Positions 1 to 11,412 of a stretch of DNA of 64,000 nucleotides are shown here, in pieces (the first letter of the stretch is position 1; each line of letters begins with the position of its first letter). The stretch lies in assembly GCA_013398955.1 (NCBI GenBank), contig VWPU01006192.1, forward strand, positions 1 to 64,000, written 5' to 3'. A model generated the notes under the pieces. The model was given only the letters and a program-made list of their open reading frames with translations, was not told the origin of the DNA and did not search any database. A program made the translations under genes and the position numbers. Source of the stretch: Callaeas wilsoni. Taxonomy: Eukaryota > Chordata > Aves > Passeriformes > Callaeidae.

Positions 1-9
1 CTCGCCGGG

Positions 10-141
10 ATGCGGCCCCCGCGCAGCCAGCGCCGCCCGCCCACGTGGGGGGCTGCCGCCGCCGCCGCCCTGGTCGGGGGAGGGTGCCTGGCGGCGTGTT
101 ACAGCGGGCGGCCGCGCGTGTTCCCCACGGTCCTGGCTCAG
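10..141 (+). CDS. First coding exon of an unidentified single-pass membrane or organelle-targeted protein
   Basis: An ATG at 10 in a good Kozak setting (gccgggATGc) opens a frame that reaches a consensus donor, CAG|GTAAGG, with the exon ending at 141. The exon holds exactly 44 codons, so the intron is in phase 0. Residues 1-13 are basic and proline-rich (several Arg, no acidic residue). Residues 13-31 form a hydrophobic Ala/Gly/Leu/Val segment beginning at Trp13 and followed by Cys-Tyr. Residues 34-44 are polar to mixed (RPRVFPTVLAQ). This pattern fits a signal-anchor, or a mitochondrial or ER N-terminal targeting segment. No stop lies upstream in frame within the nine bases available, so the true start could be earlier. 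I do not recognise the family. Beyond the donor the frame stays open to 315, but that part lacks the targeting character and is read as intron. Confidence 0.65.
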
Positions 142-300
142 GTAAGGCAGCAGCATCCCCGCTCCCGGCGGCGGGCAGGGCTGGGCGGGCGCGCGTGGAG
201 CCGGGGCTCGGGGGCGGCTGTCGGCGGCCTGCGGACGGGTCGGGGTCCGCGGTGGTCAGACCCCGTCGTGACTTGGCTGCAGGAGCTCTCCTGGCCCCGG

Positions 301-322
301 TGGTCTAGCAGGTAATGCGCGT
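301..322 (+). other. Possible alternative splice donor inside the CpG island
   Basis: A second CAG|GTAATG donor-like site occurs at 309-317, in the same open frame as the first exon. If used, it would extend the exon by about 170 bases of GC-rich sequence. The donor at 142 is the better match to consensus, so I regard this one as cryptic or a minor alternative. Confidence 0.2.
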
Positions 323-1373
323 CCCCGGCCCTCTTGGCATCAGCAGCGTGTCACTTAGGCTGAGCAGCCTCGCCTCATCGACGGGCACTCCGCCGTTCTC
401 CGCAGCGGGAGAAGGCAGGGCTTGCCGGAGCACGGAGCGTTTCCCTTCTCCCCTTGACAGCCCTGGTCGTGCAGCACGATGGACCGTGTGGTTTGCACAG
501 ACACACGGCCTGCATCGAGCTCCGCGTTTTGCTGGTAACCTCCAGGGGAAGCTTCCGCGCTGCACTTCGGGTGCTGTTAGACACTCGTGCATGTTTTTGT
601 CTCTTAAAAAAAAAATATTTCACGGAAGTAGTAGTTTCGTAGTTCATACTTTGTCTGAAATGCATCACGCAGAATGATTTCCTCTTACTATGTCCAAAAT
701 GTGTGCTCTGGATGCTAAAATGTGATTTGCCATGTAGCATCAGGGCACACTTAGAAGGGTGCTCAAGGACAGATCGTTGTTGTTGACAAAATCTTTCTAC
801 ACAGCTTCCCAACTTTATTCTTTTCATGGAGGCAGTGAGCTTTTTCCTGTTCTTCCTTCAGATAAGAAGTTACTGTCAGTTAGAGTTGGTTTGTTATTTG
901 GGAGCTGGAAGACCTAAATGCTTTGTAGGCCAGAGGGTTTAGGTGTGATGGGGGAAGAGGTCAGTCTATGCTTGCAATGCCATTCATCTACTTATATCTA
1001 AGCATTTTTGGAAGTATTCAACAGTTTGTATGCTTTGATGTCTTATCTCTTAGCAGTGATTAAACGGGCTGAACTACAAGCAGATAAATAGGAACCTTTA
1101 TTCTTGAGTAAAGAACAAAGAATAACTTTTTTAATGCTTTTTAAAAATATTGTAGTCTTCATTATGGAAAATATCTAAACTACATCTTCTTAGAAAACTC
1201 AATTTTTATTAGATAAGCATTTTTCTAAATAGTTTATCTAGTAGTCCTGGTTCCTTGGACAGCATGTGTTATACTTTAATTTTCTGTATCCATCTCCTAG
1301 CAAGGAAAGCATTCATTACTCAGTAGATATCGTACTGAAAACGTATCTCCTTGTTGTTCTTACGTTTAGCTAT

Positions 1374-1740
1374 GTGAAGTTTTTAAGCAGCATTGCATTA
1401 TATTTTAAAAGTCCTGTCATTGAAACTAATATGTGTGTGGAACTCTTGCTTAAGTAGATGTGTATGTAGGTATATATAAAAAGTGTCAAATGTGGGAAGT
1501 AATCACTTTTAAAGGGCGTTGAGTGAAGGGATCTCACTCTGGTGCTGATGTGTTCTTGTGGAGTAGCTTCCATGTAATGCACAGACAGTCCTACTAGTAT
1601 GCATTTAATAATTCTCAGGAGGAAGTCCAAAAGTCTAGGACTTACTTAGGATTTGGTTTTGGAGACGGTACATTGCTGGACTCTGCAAATGTTTAGTAGT
1701 TCAATTTGAACTTTTCAGTTTTCCCGTAAAATGATTGTTG
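1374..1740 (+). repeat. Diverged direct repeat, copy A
   Basis: Blocks at 1388-1432 (agcagcattgcattatattt and onward) and near 1692-1730 (tttagtagttc ... ttttcagttttccc) recur in the same order at 2530-2575 and 2697-2755. Copies differ by substitutions and small indels, so the duplication is old. The family is unknown. It could be two copies of an interspersed repeat or the remains of a local duplication. Confidence 0.35.
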
Positions 1741-2519
1741 GAGAAGCTAGTTCTCCATATGTATTGTGCTCCATATTGCTGCAGGTAATGTACTGAGCTT
1801 TTTAAAACTACCTAAGAAATGACCATGCAGAGCATCATGCTGCAAGTAGATTGTGAAAGCTATGCGGAGGAGAGTGATAGAACCAAAGAGGCACGCTGCA
1901 AGTCTTTTAAGCAGTTTAGATGCTTCTTGTGGCTTCTTATTGATAGAAAATAGTCCAAACTGAAACAGAATGTTGAAATGAGTATGTCACCTTTATGAAA
2001 TGTTTTGAAGCCATCTTTTTCTCGGTTCAGAGTTTGTGGAATCCTGAGAAATGGAGATTCTTTACACGTTCTCATAGTGGATAACCTTGTTTTCTGTTAT
2101 TATTCCTTTTCATTGTAACTATCTTAACCAGCCTTGCTTGAGCTTGTGCTGACAAACAATATTGAACTGTTTGTTCCTGTTGTGGTATGCTATGTAGTGG
2201 GAATGTTGGCAGCATGGTATGTGAAATATTACAGGTTAAGGCAAGTATTTGAAATTAAACAGCATAATTTTCATTATATTTGTTATAAAGCAATATGTAG
2301 TGGAAATGTTTATTCTTTTGGATCATCAGAAAGGCTTACTGGCTGCTCTTGAGAATGCCGTGAGATTATGCTACAGTGCTTCGCAGTTTTCCTTTGTAAT
2401 AGTCTTGACTGTTGAATTGCTGCAAAATAGGTCGTAATTATTTGAAATATTTGACAAAGTGAAACTGACAAAGTGACAATGTACCTACATATTGTAAAGA
2501 ACCAATATAATAAGATTGT

Positions 2520-2760
2520 ATGCTTTTCAGCAGCATTACATTTTAAAAGTTCTGTCATTAAGACCTACATCATGTCCGTGCGTGACTCTGGTGTAAGCAT
2601 GATTTGAGCCACTGCCTAATTTTCATTCTTGTCCTAAGTTAGCATTAGTAACTTCATTGCACAGAGAAAGACTTCACTGTAAATACTTCTGTTTGTTTAG
2701 GTTAGTAGTTGAAGTGGCTAACTCTCCATTTAGATTTTCAGTTTTTCTCACTAAAACTAG
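2520..2760 (+). repeat. Diverged direct repeat, copy B
   Basis: This is the partner of the copy at 1374-1740. The clearest shared block is 'agcagcatta' followed by 'cattttaaaagttctgtcat' at about 2530-2560. The second shared block, 'agattttcagtttttctc', lies near 2732-2749. Order and orientation match copy A, but the spacing between blocks is shorter. Confidence 0.35.
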
Positions 2761-4798
2761 GCTCTGTCAAAGTAGTCAGGTATTTTTCAGCTTTTCCTTG
2801 TTCTAGGCAATTTCAGACATAAAATTTCTAGAAACTGACAAACAGCATGCCAAAGGTAAAGTTCTATAAATTCAGTACTTCCTCCTTTTTTTATTTCTTT
2901 CTTCTAAAGCTTTTGAATATTCTAAAATCAGAGACTGATGCCTTTGGCACCTAGTTTCTTAAATCTATTTTTAATTCCTGTAGTTTCTTCCTGCTGGAAT
3001 GGGTTTAATCCTGCTCATATTGGTTAGTGGCACTTCTGACTTCTGCTCAGATTAAATGAAATTCAGCCTGTGTATGAATCTTTGCAGAATCAAAGGTCCT
3101 GCAGGGTCAGATAATCTGTTTTCTTTTTGTGAGTTGAATGGATAGTGTCTTTTATTTTGTAGTGGCTTATGTTTGGTTACTGGGTTTTAATACAATTGTT
3201 TATTCTGACAATGAGTTTTCAGTTCAGGGTTTTTTTTAAACTTTGGCCCAGGTTTTTTGTCACCATTTTCACTGCCACTTATCTGTTCTTACAATGTGCA
3301 TTAAGTGGTTAACATCTCAGTAATAAAACTTTCTATATTTAATGTAATATTACCTCAGATGTAATCTTTCATGATTTATGAAGTTATTTTCAGTCTCTAT
3401 CTTCATTTGCTGACCTACTGTTTAGAAACATATAACTAATATATGTTGTAGTAAGTCCTTAGTGTTGATTGTAAAACTCTACGAAGACTGTTATAGCAAA
3501 ATGAACACAATATTTTTGAAACTTTTTTTTATAGATACCAGCCTTTAGTTGTATCTACACTTGTTATTTACCAGTAAAGCTATACTGACAATAGCCAAAC
3601 CAGATATAGCTTGTGTTGGGAAAAACTAGTTCAATTTTAATTTTTTAATAAATGGAGCTAATCAGCTTGTATCAAGAGGAGAAAAATAAGAAGGGAGGGG
3701 GTAAGGGCTTTTGTTCTACCAGTGTAACTCAGAATGGGGATTTATGTTGAATTCACTAAAAGTGTTTCTTCTATTATCCTAACCAACACAGCCAGGTCAA
3801 AAATGTTCACACTGTGCTGCGCACTGCATTTATACTATACAGGCTGCTTTTCTTCTTTAGAAGTGGAATTCAAATGGCACAGTGGTGTATGGCTTGCAAC
3901 CTTGATCAGACTTGCAGTATTGTTTCTTGTGCCTTTACTCTCTCAGAGCATGCAGTTTGCAATGCTAACATGGCCCACTCCAACTAAATTAGGAACTTCG
4001 CAACGGACTGCAGGTTCCATCTTGGATGCGCACAAACTGCAAATGATAAGAAAATTCCGAGAAGCAGCAGGCTGCCAGAGGCAGTATATCCTGCCCCTGC
4101 TGAGTTTTTTATGGCCATGTTTAGGTCACTAGCTTCAGAAAGAATATAATTTGATTTGCCCTTGAAAAGTTGCCACCCCTGCAGCGTGTCAGAATTTGTG
4201 CCGAGTCTAAGTCACTGTTTTCCACATGAGACTGACTGGAGTTGTTACTAGCACGTATATGAAGCTTTATGTGCGCAAAGTCTTGTCTGCTGATAAACAT
4301 TACCGTGTTTCAGCATTATGTTTTTAGGGTTGTGGGAGCATTAGCTGGTACTTAAATATTTGGAACTGCTTTTCTGACATAAAGAAGGAAAACATAACCT
4401 ACTAACAGAATTTTTTGGGGTCTATTCTTGTTAATATTTTCTGTTACATGATTGTAGTGTCATTGGTTCTCTTTATCTTACCTTTTCTACTACTGCTGTC
4501 TTGCATCAGCAATCTTCTTCAATTATTCCAGATCGGAGGAGACTCAACTTGTGTCTTGGAGGTCTTAAATACATATGTTGTATTTGATCATACTGAAAAT
4601 GTTAAGATAGTGCTTATAACAATTAACAAACAATTTGTGATCATTTGTAAAATATCTTTAAGTGTCTGAAATTCTAATTTTATTTAAAATACATTTATTG
4701 AAACAATTCTATTTTGGACTGCATTTTTTTTTCCACTTTAAACTGCATTGAATGTTTAATCATTTTTCGAGTGTCAATGATTCTTAAGAGAAGCAAAG

Positions 4799-4898
4799 AT
4801 GGGAGTGGTGACTTCGTATGTCACACTAGCCACACACTACATGGGAGTGGTGACTCCCATGTCAGGCACATGGGAGTGGCAACTTTGTATGTCACAAT
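4799..4898 (+). repeat. Three imperfect repeats of an atgggagtgg unit with a perfect palindrome
   Basis: The motif atgggagtgg occurs at 4799 and 4841, and as atgggagtggc at 4869-4879. Copies one and three are also followed by matching cgtatgtcaca/tgtatgtcaca tails. The middle copy forms a perfect inverted repeat at 4840-4861: CATGGGAGT, loop GGTG, ACTCCCATG. No known element is recognised. Confidence 0.6.
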
Positions 4899-5748
4899 AT
4901 GAAAACTGTTACTCTGAGCAACCGGGAGTAAAAAACTTTTGAGTGATTAAAACTAGAGCTTGGATTCATTTTCCAGGTCTATATGTGTACCCACCAAAAA
5001 AAATTATTTTGAAACTATTGCCTTACACTGTTTAAAGAAGCCAGAATACAGTAAAAGATTGTCCAAACACTGGTTTGTTCAGGGCGCACTCCCTTGGTTC
5101 TGCCACTGTGGAAAAGCAAAATAGTATATAAACAAATCCCAGGGCTATGGAGAACTCAGTACCACAGCTCATAGGATGCTCTAGGGAGAGCGCATATATT
5201 TAATATTACTTAAGTTTATCAGGGGTTTAGTAAAAGCCTCTTGACTCCCAGACTTGGAAGCTGATAAAAATAATTTTAAAAGTTTTGTAATCTTACCTGT
5301 GTTTTTATGTGATGCTTTGAGATGTGCGCTGTGTCTCCAAAGGAATTGAGTGCTGAAATATAGTTGGTTTAGGCAAGTTCCAATATTTTGTGCAAGACTT
5401 TTTCTCAGGTAAAACTTCCAACCCAAATCAATAGAAAAATTTCGAAATTATGTCTGCTATAAGCATGCTACCTGTCTAGTGTATATTTGCTCGATTGGTA
5501 ACTTCTGGCAAAAACATGTAAACTACATGTGCTTCCAAAAACAATTGTAATCAGTTGCATGCAGGTTAAAACAGCATTTTGTTTCAGTCATCTGAATTAA
5601 TTTCTACAGAGCAGTGGAAGGAAGAAGTGCATAGCTCTGGGATTTTAATTGTTTTTTCACACATCCTTAGTCACCAGGATCACTTTGTGACTTAACTTAT
5701 GTTTACACTGCTTCTAGGCCACACTTCCTCACTCATTGTATTTGTGAT

Positions 5749-5786
5749 TTTTCTTTTTTTTTTTTCCTTTTTGTTTTTTTTTTTTT
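5749..5786. repeat. Interrupted poly-T tract
   Basis: Mostly T, with short C and G interruptions. It may be a simple low-complexity run. No polyadenylated element is recognisable next to it. Confidence 0.7.
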
Positions 5787-7188
5787 GGTAATAGATAGTG
5801 TTATTTAGGAATGTAAGCTGTTCATAATAACTGTATGTAAGGATTTTCGGCCAGATGAAAATATACATGTGGAGTTTGAATTCAGTCACCAAATAGAAAA
5901 AAGGAGTGTGTTTCTTATACGTTAATAATGATTCCTACAAAGTTACATGTTAGTGCTTTGAATTGTGAGACATTGATGAATTGTCTTAGAATGGGAATTT
6001 TTGTGAGGGTATCCTTGCCTGGTTCATGCTGAGGAAAGAACGTTGCTGTTAAGATGAGGTGTCTTGATATATATAGAACCTGGTATAAAATTGCATAAGG
6101 ATTTGTAATGATGTATAGAATCGCCTGGAGGGAGGAATGTGGTTCTAAAATAAAACCAGAAAGGATATGTGCAGTCTATTCTAAGAAACATAAGAGAAGA
6201 TTCTTGTGTTTACTCTGTCATCAAAAGAAAAAGGTTGCCTGCTTTTGTTGGAGCAAACATCCCAGGATAGGTTCTTTTCTCCTAAGTAACATTTTAAAGT
6301 GTTTATCTTCAAGTCTTTAGTCTATTAGAAATTAATTGAGAGTGCAGATGCACATAGATGATTACTGGGATCCTCACTAAGTAAAATTAAGCATGTATAA
6401 AATAAGTCTGCGTCATAATGTTTTAACATGCTTTTGAAACTTAATGCAAATGTTTTTAATCCACATCAAACAAGCTACTGAGTGATGGCTCACAGGCTTC
6501 AGAGAAGCCTCACAGTGGAATTCAGTTTGTGTGAACCTGACCACATGGTTACATTATTAATTCTTAAAATTATGTAGTAAAACAGTGCCATGTAAAAATA
6601 ATGAAAATTACCATTGATGTTGTGGGTTGGAGCATCTTTAAGTAAGGATTGTTTGTTTATTTCTTTGGGTTTTTAAATCTCTGACCTGCTTTACAACTTG
6701 CTTAAAGGAAGGGACAACTTCCTCAAAATGTTGTCCTTCTGTCTTTTTGCATCTTGCCGTGCTGCTGGTTATTGTTCTCCTTGCTGTCTTAGCTCTTCTG
6801 GGTGGCAGGACACAGCACACAGAGCCAGGCAGCAGTGCCCTGCACAGCCTTGGATTTCTGTTCTACTTGTAGCATGGTTGGAAGGGTGTTAGAGGATTCT
6901 TACCGCATCTTCAGGTTGTGTCCTTGAACCATCTACAAGATGATGCCTTTAAATCTTCCTGATGAGAGATGTGCAAGACTGGCAGCCCTTTGGAGGAGGG
7001 CCCATTTGAATTCAAGGTGCTTTCAGCTCTTGGTGTTCCTTTCCAGCAGTGCCCAGCACTGGAGAGGCTCCTTATTCAGCTGTGGCGAGCTGCAGGCAGT
7101 GCTCTTGTTGGCACGTGCTAGCATCAATCCCTCTGCCAGCTTCATGGTTTATTTTCCAGCGTATCTTCACTGCTGTATTTACTATCTC

Positions 7189-7210
7189 AATAAATATCAC
7201 CAAAAAAAAA
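7189..7210 (+). other. AATAAA followed by an A run, end-of-transcript-like
   Basis: AATAAA at 7189-7194 is followed after seven bases by nine A residues (7202-7210). The preceding 400 bases are richer in GC than their surroundings. This arrangement could be the 3' end of an old retrocopy or of an unannotated transcript, or it could be chance in AT-rich DNA. The gap is shorter than is usual between a poly(A) signal and a cleavage site. Confidence 0.2.
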
Positions 7211-8662
7211 TTGTCACAGATCATGACAAGGCAGTCAACTCAGTAGGTAAACGCATTCAATACTGCCTGTTACTGAACAGGAAATGGGTAGTAATTTTTT
7301 AATTAAATTATTCAGACACCTGTACTCTATGGCTATGAAAGAGAAAGATTAACATAATTTATGCATGTGCCGTCTAACTCAGGTATATCATGTGAATATA
7401 TTCCTATTAATTTTTTTCCTTTACTGTGCGTCTAGAATTAAACTCAAGTACTACAATTGGTTTGGTCCTGAGTTTAAATCACTTGTAACATTGTTGCCTC
7501 AAAATTCATTTTCAGTGAATGAGTTTTGGGTAATAGTCTCAAAATACTCTGAAAACAGTGTGTACTCAAACATGCATTTTTAAACAACATTCCTCCATTT
7601 TTTAAGCATTGATAAATATACATCTCCCCTGCAGTTAGATTGCTAGCTCAGCCTATCCCAATGTTTTTTCTTTTCCTTAAATATGCTTCAGTATTTCTGA
7701 AACTGTTCCTTTGTGCAGCCGATTAAGGGTAACCTTAGCTACCTCTTGTTTAATTCTGTATTTCACTGTGTTATGGAAATACTGTATGTATTAGGTATCC
7801 CTCAAGCAGTCTAAATCAATAACTGCGATATTAAATATATCACAAACATCATTCTCAGCATTAGTGACATACAGACATTGTCATGTTATGTGCCTAAAAT
7901 AGAATGTGGTATAGAGAGTGTGGAATCTGTAGGACCATGATGTTATAATTAATTATACCCTTAAATATTACTTACGTATGTGCATTTGTTTTACAACTTT
8001 TAATATATGGTATCCTTTTCAGCTTTTTGAATATGAAATATTTATATCCTGGAGTTCCTGGCTTTGAAAATATTTAAATTTATTCCCTTCTCTGTGTGCA
8101 TGGAGATTCTTTGTGCAGGTGTCTTCATTGACACTAAAACAACATGATGTCAAACATAATCTTAGAGGTCAAGGTTAAAATTTAACTATCCATCTTTCAT
8201 CTGATCTGTCACCTTCTCCTTGAATTCACTCTTGCTATATGACTTCAGTGATTAAATGAAATCTAACTAACATTCTTTCTAGGCACTTTGATACATGTGG
8301 ACAGATGAGGTGAGGTAAGTTGCGTGGTTTTGTGTTTTTAGCTAACGTAATAAAAGGTTGGTTCTTGAGAATCTTTGGCTGTTTATGTTAATGGGCAAAC
8401 ATAGATAAGAAAACAGCTTGCCTGAAAACAAAAAATAGATTGATTAGAAAGAATTGCACAAAATAATATTCTGAGTTTTAACAAAGAACTTTTAGAAGAA
8501 ACTAACGTTTATTTACTGGTGATACAAGACTTTTTCTTCAGTAAATATAATAGATGGTTTCAACGTAGATATTACAAAATTTCTTTTTTATTTAATTTCT
8601 TAGATGGAAACTCTCCTTGCCTTTTTTTTTCCTAGAAACTTCGAGCATATTGATAATTACCC

Positions 8663-8682
8663 TCTTTTTTTTTTTTTTTTGT
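8663..8682. repeat. Poly-T run
   Basis: A nearly pure T homopolymer in AT-rich sequence, with no associated element recognised. Confidence 0.7.
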
Positions 8683-10645
8683 AAGAAGTGATCTGTTCTG
8701 TATAAGCAGTAGTGACTATTTTCCCATTGCTGCTGTTTTGTACCATTCTCCAAATGCATTTGCTGGGTTAGCATGAGAGCTCTGTATTGCACTTACTTGT
8801 AGACTTTTGTATAACTTTGTGGCTGACCGAATATGGTTATTCCTGGCAAGTGGCTCAGCATTTTGGAAATGTAATCTAGCCAGAAAGAACAAATAATTCA
8901 GAATCTAGCTTAAATAATCATCCAAGATAAATGACAGATGTAACTATGTGAAATGCTCATTCAGAACACGTGTAGTAGGCTATAGCTCCTTGCTGCTACT
9001 CACAGAGGTTTTTATTACATATAGAGCTGAAAGACAAGAGAAGGGAGTCTTGTCAGCTTTAAACACCAGACGTCATTTCAAGTAGTTCCTCAAGGTTTGT
9101 GTCCCTTTCAGGGTAGGAGAAATTTCAAGAATGACTGTCTTGTGATCATGTAGTCTATAAAAAGCACTTACAGCAGATGTAGCTAATAAATATTATCGGT
9201 ACTGATACCTTCCCTGCTCCTTTGCCAAATCATCAGAGAAACTCCTTCATTTGCTTCCAGAAACTGCACAGACAATCTCTAGCACAGATGGAGACGTTAC
9301 ATGAAATGAAGAGAATTGGTGTTTCCAAATACTTTTATCTTAATCTTTCTTTTTTTTTAAAAGTAGACATTTTCTTTGATAATGCCTTTTATTGAGGATA
9401 CTGCCATATTAAAATAATCTATTAACAATTAATGCTGTAATATTAAAACAACATATACTGAGCTGCCTATAAAGCTATGTACATATATATTTGTCATGTA
9501 AATTTATACTTTATATACATTAGTAAGGATATGTAGGCATATGTATAAAATATACTTAAAATACAGACCATGTGAATACAATAATAAAATAAATATAAGA
9601 ATGTGCTAATAGAGAAGTTATGAGATTTATTTTGAAAGTTTCTAGTCTAAATGGCCAGATATGCTCAGAATTTGAAGGACGAAATCTGCCCGAAGTTCTA
9701 CCAAAAGCTTCTTCTGGTGGCCCTGTAAGAGGCACAGGTCTGTGAGCTTTCAGATCAGGCTGGGCTCTGAACTTCACTGCGTGGGCTTGCTGATGTGAGA
9801 TCTTGCCAAGGAGAAAAGCAGAGAGTTCTGTCATGTTACATTGCTCACTGTGGTGAAATGGACTTTGTAATTATATTTTATTAGCTCACAAATTTGCCAA
9901 AATGAGCTTTATTTTTCAGCAGAGAAAAGCCTTAATGGTTACGTATTGACCACGTTATCTGACACTCTGCTTCTCCTTTTATAAAACTTTGAAAATCAGA
10001 AGATAACAAACCTTAATAACGTAGCGGACAGAATAATTGCTTTGGAGATACAGTACAGCTTCTGTACCAGTCCTCTCCAGGCTTATTTTTGAAGCAGCTG
10101 TGGACTTGTCTAGTAATTTAGTGTTTTTAATGGCAATGCAAAATCAAAATTACACTTTGCATGGAGACTAAGAAAGTGCTCTTTACTTTATAGTCTTATA
10201 TTGTTTAAATGCAAAGAGGCAGTGGTCTCAGTAGCCTGGGATTGTCACAATGAAATGTTTTCCCTTGCTCATTACACTCTAATGACTTTCCTTTGGGTTA
10301 TTGTTCTTGGAAATGAAGTAAAGCTGATGGATAAAACATCTGGCACCTTTTTTACTGAAAAATACGCTTGATGGTCTTAGGCATCAGGGAATACAGTAGT
10401 ATCACTGCTGTGTTTGGGAATAAGTAAACAATTACAGGCTTCTGCTGGAGATGCAAAACAGCAGGAATAAACATTGTAATCTCCAAAAGATGAAAAACAC
10501 AATATGCAACATGCATCAATTTAGAACTAGCATTTCCCAGATCAATGTAGATGATTTTATGTAATGTAAAGCATTAATATTAAATCTGTACTGTTCAATA
10601 TAGAGCAAATGAGGAAAACTGATGTTTGACTTAGTTGTTCACATT

Positions 10646-10835
10646 ACAGAATCACAGAGTAAGCTCAGTTCAAAGGGACCCTGAAGGATCATCAAATCCA
10701 ACTCCTGGCCCTGCACAGGACCATCCCCAAGAGTCACACCATGTGCCTGAAAGTATTGTCCAAACACTTCTTGAACTCATTCAGGCTTGGTGCTGTGGTT
10801 CTTCCATGTTCTTAATGAGATCCATCTCCACTTAA
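10646..10835 (-). mobile_element. CR1 LINE 3' fragment
   Basis: On the + strand the element opens with 'acagaatcacagag', the reverse complement of the CR1 3' end. It continues through CR1 3' UTR blocks (ccaactcctggccctgcaca, then ccccaagagtcacaccatgt) and a decayed 3' coding tail (cttgaactcattcaggcttgg). It is a short 5'-truncated copy, the usual product of CR1 insertion. It lies 22 bases from the solo LTR that follows. Confidence 0.85.
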
Positions 10836-10857
10836 GAGAAGCTTTTCTACTTTTTAT

Positions 10858-11412
10858 TGTCGTGGTTTAACCCCGATTGGCAACTATGCATCTCAGAGCC
10901 CCTCATTCCCTCTCTCTTCAGGAGAGAGAGTTGGAAGAGTAAAGAGGAGAAAACTTGTGGGTTAAGATACAGACAGTGTAACAGGTAAAGTGAAAGCTGT
11001 GTGCACAAGCAAAGCAAAATGGGATGGTTTTCACCACTTCCCATGGGCAGCCAGGTGTTCAGCCACCCCCAGGACAGCAGGCCTCTACCACACATTTTGG
11101 TGACTTGGGGAGACAAATGCCATCACTCCAAACATCCCCTCTTCCTCCTTCTGCCTCCAGCTTTACACATTGAGCATGGTGCCACGTAATAGCCTTTGAT
11201 CAGCTGGGGTCAGCTGTCTGGGCTGTGTCCCCTCCCAGCTCGTTGTGCATCCCCAGTCCACTTGTTGGTGTGGTGGGGTGAGAGGCAGAAAAGGCCTTGG
11301 CTTTGTGGGAGCCCTCCTCAGCAGTTAGGAAAACATCCTTGTGAGTATCAAAACTGTTTCCAGCACAAATCCAAAGCATAGAATTAACTCTATCCCAGAC
11401 ACAACCAGCACA
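10858..11412 (-). mobile_element. Solo LTR of an avian endogenous retrovirus
   Basis: The element begins TGTCGTGGTTTAACCCC at 10858. It ends near 11412 in a block containing 'aattaactctatcccag' (11382-11398) and 'ccagcaca'. Between these lie 'gggctgtgtcccctcccag' (about 11219-11238) and 'tgagcatggtgccac'. I recognise this layout as an LTR family common in many birds. In its transcriptional sense it runs on the minus strand, TG at 11412 to CA at 10858, about 555 bp. No gag, pol or env sequence adjoins it, so it is a solo LTR formed by recombination. The TATA region is degenerate and no clear target-site duplication remains, indicating an old insertion. The family name is not assigned. Confidence 0.8.

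Larger units (their letters stand above)
1..560 (+). promoter_or_regulatory. CpG island at a gene 5' end (truncated by window start)
   Basis: The first 320 bases are strongly GC-rich with many CpG dinucleotides, in contrast to the AT-rich remainder. CpGs thin out and are almost gone after about 570. An E-box core, CACGTG, lies at 42-47, inside the coding exon. The island surrounds the first exon and first donor site, as expected for a vertebrate CpG-island promoter. The transcription start and most of the promoter are probably upstream of base 1. No TATA box is visible in the part shown. Confidence 0.75.
142..10645. other. Probable first-intron DNA, no recognisable gene
   Basis: AT-rich sequence with scattered short frames, none with recognisable domains or paired splice sites. 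The longest is 132 codons on the + strand at 3734-4132, with no family resemblance that I can see. The stretch contains T-runs at 5749-5786 and 8663-8682, a diverged direct repeat pair (about 1374-1740 and 2520-2760), a palindromic repeat cluster at 4799-4898, and a GC-richer patch at 6750-7200 that ends in AATAAA and an A run. Assignment to intron 1 is an inference from the exon at the window start. Confidence 0.45.

Noticed and set aside
375..827. A 150-codon minus-strand frame overlapping the CpG island edge
   Set aside because: It spans the transition from island to AT-rich DNA with abrupt changes in composition, has no domain, and runs antisense to the supported first exon. It could be a divergent transcript but is not supported as coding.
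3734..4132. A 132-codon + strand open frame, the longest in the window
   Set aside because: No recognisable domain or CpG context and no convincing splice sites. A frame of this length can occur by chance in 64 kb on both strands.
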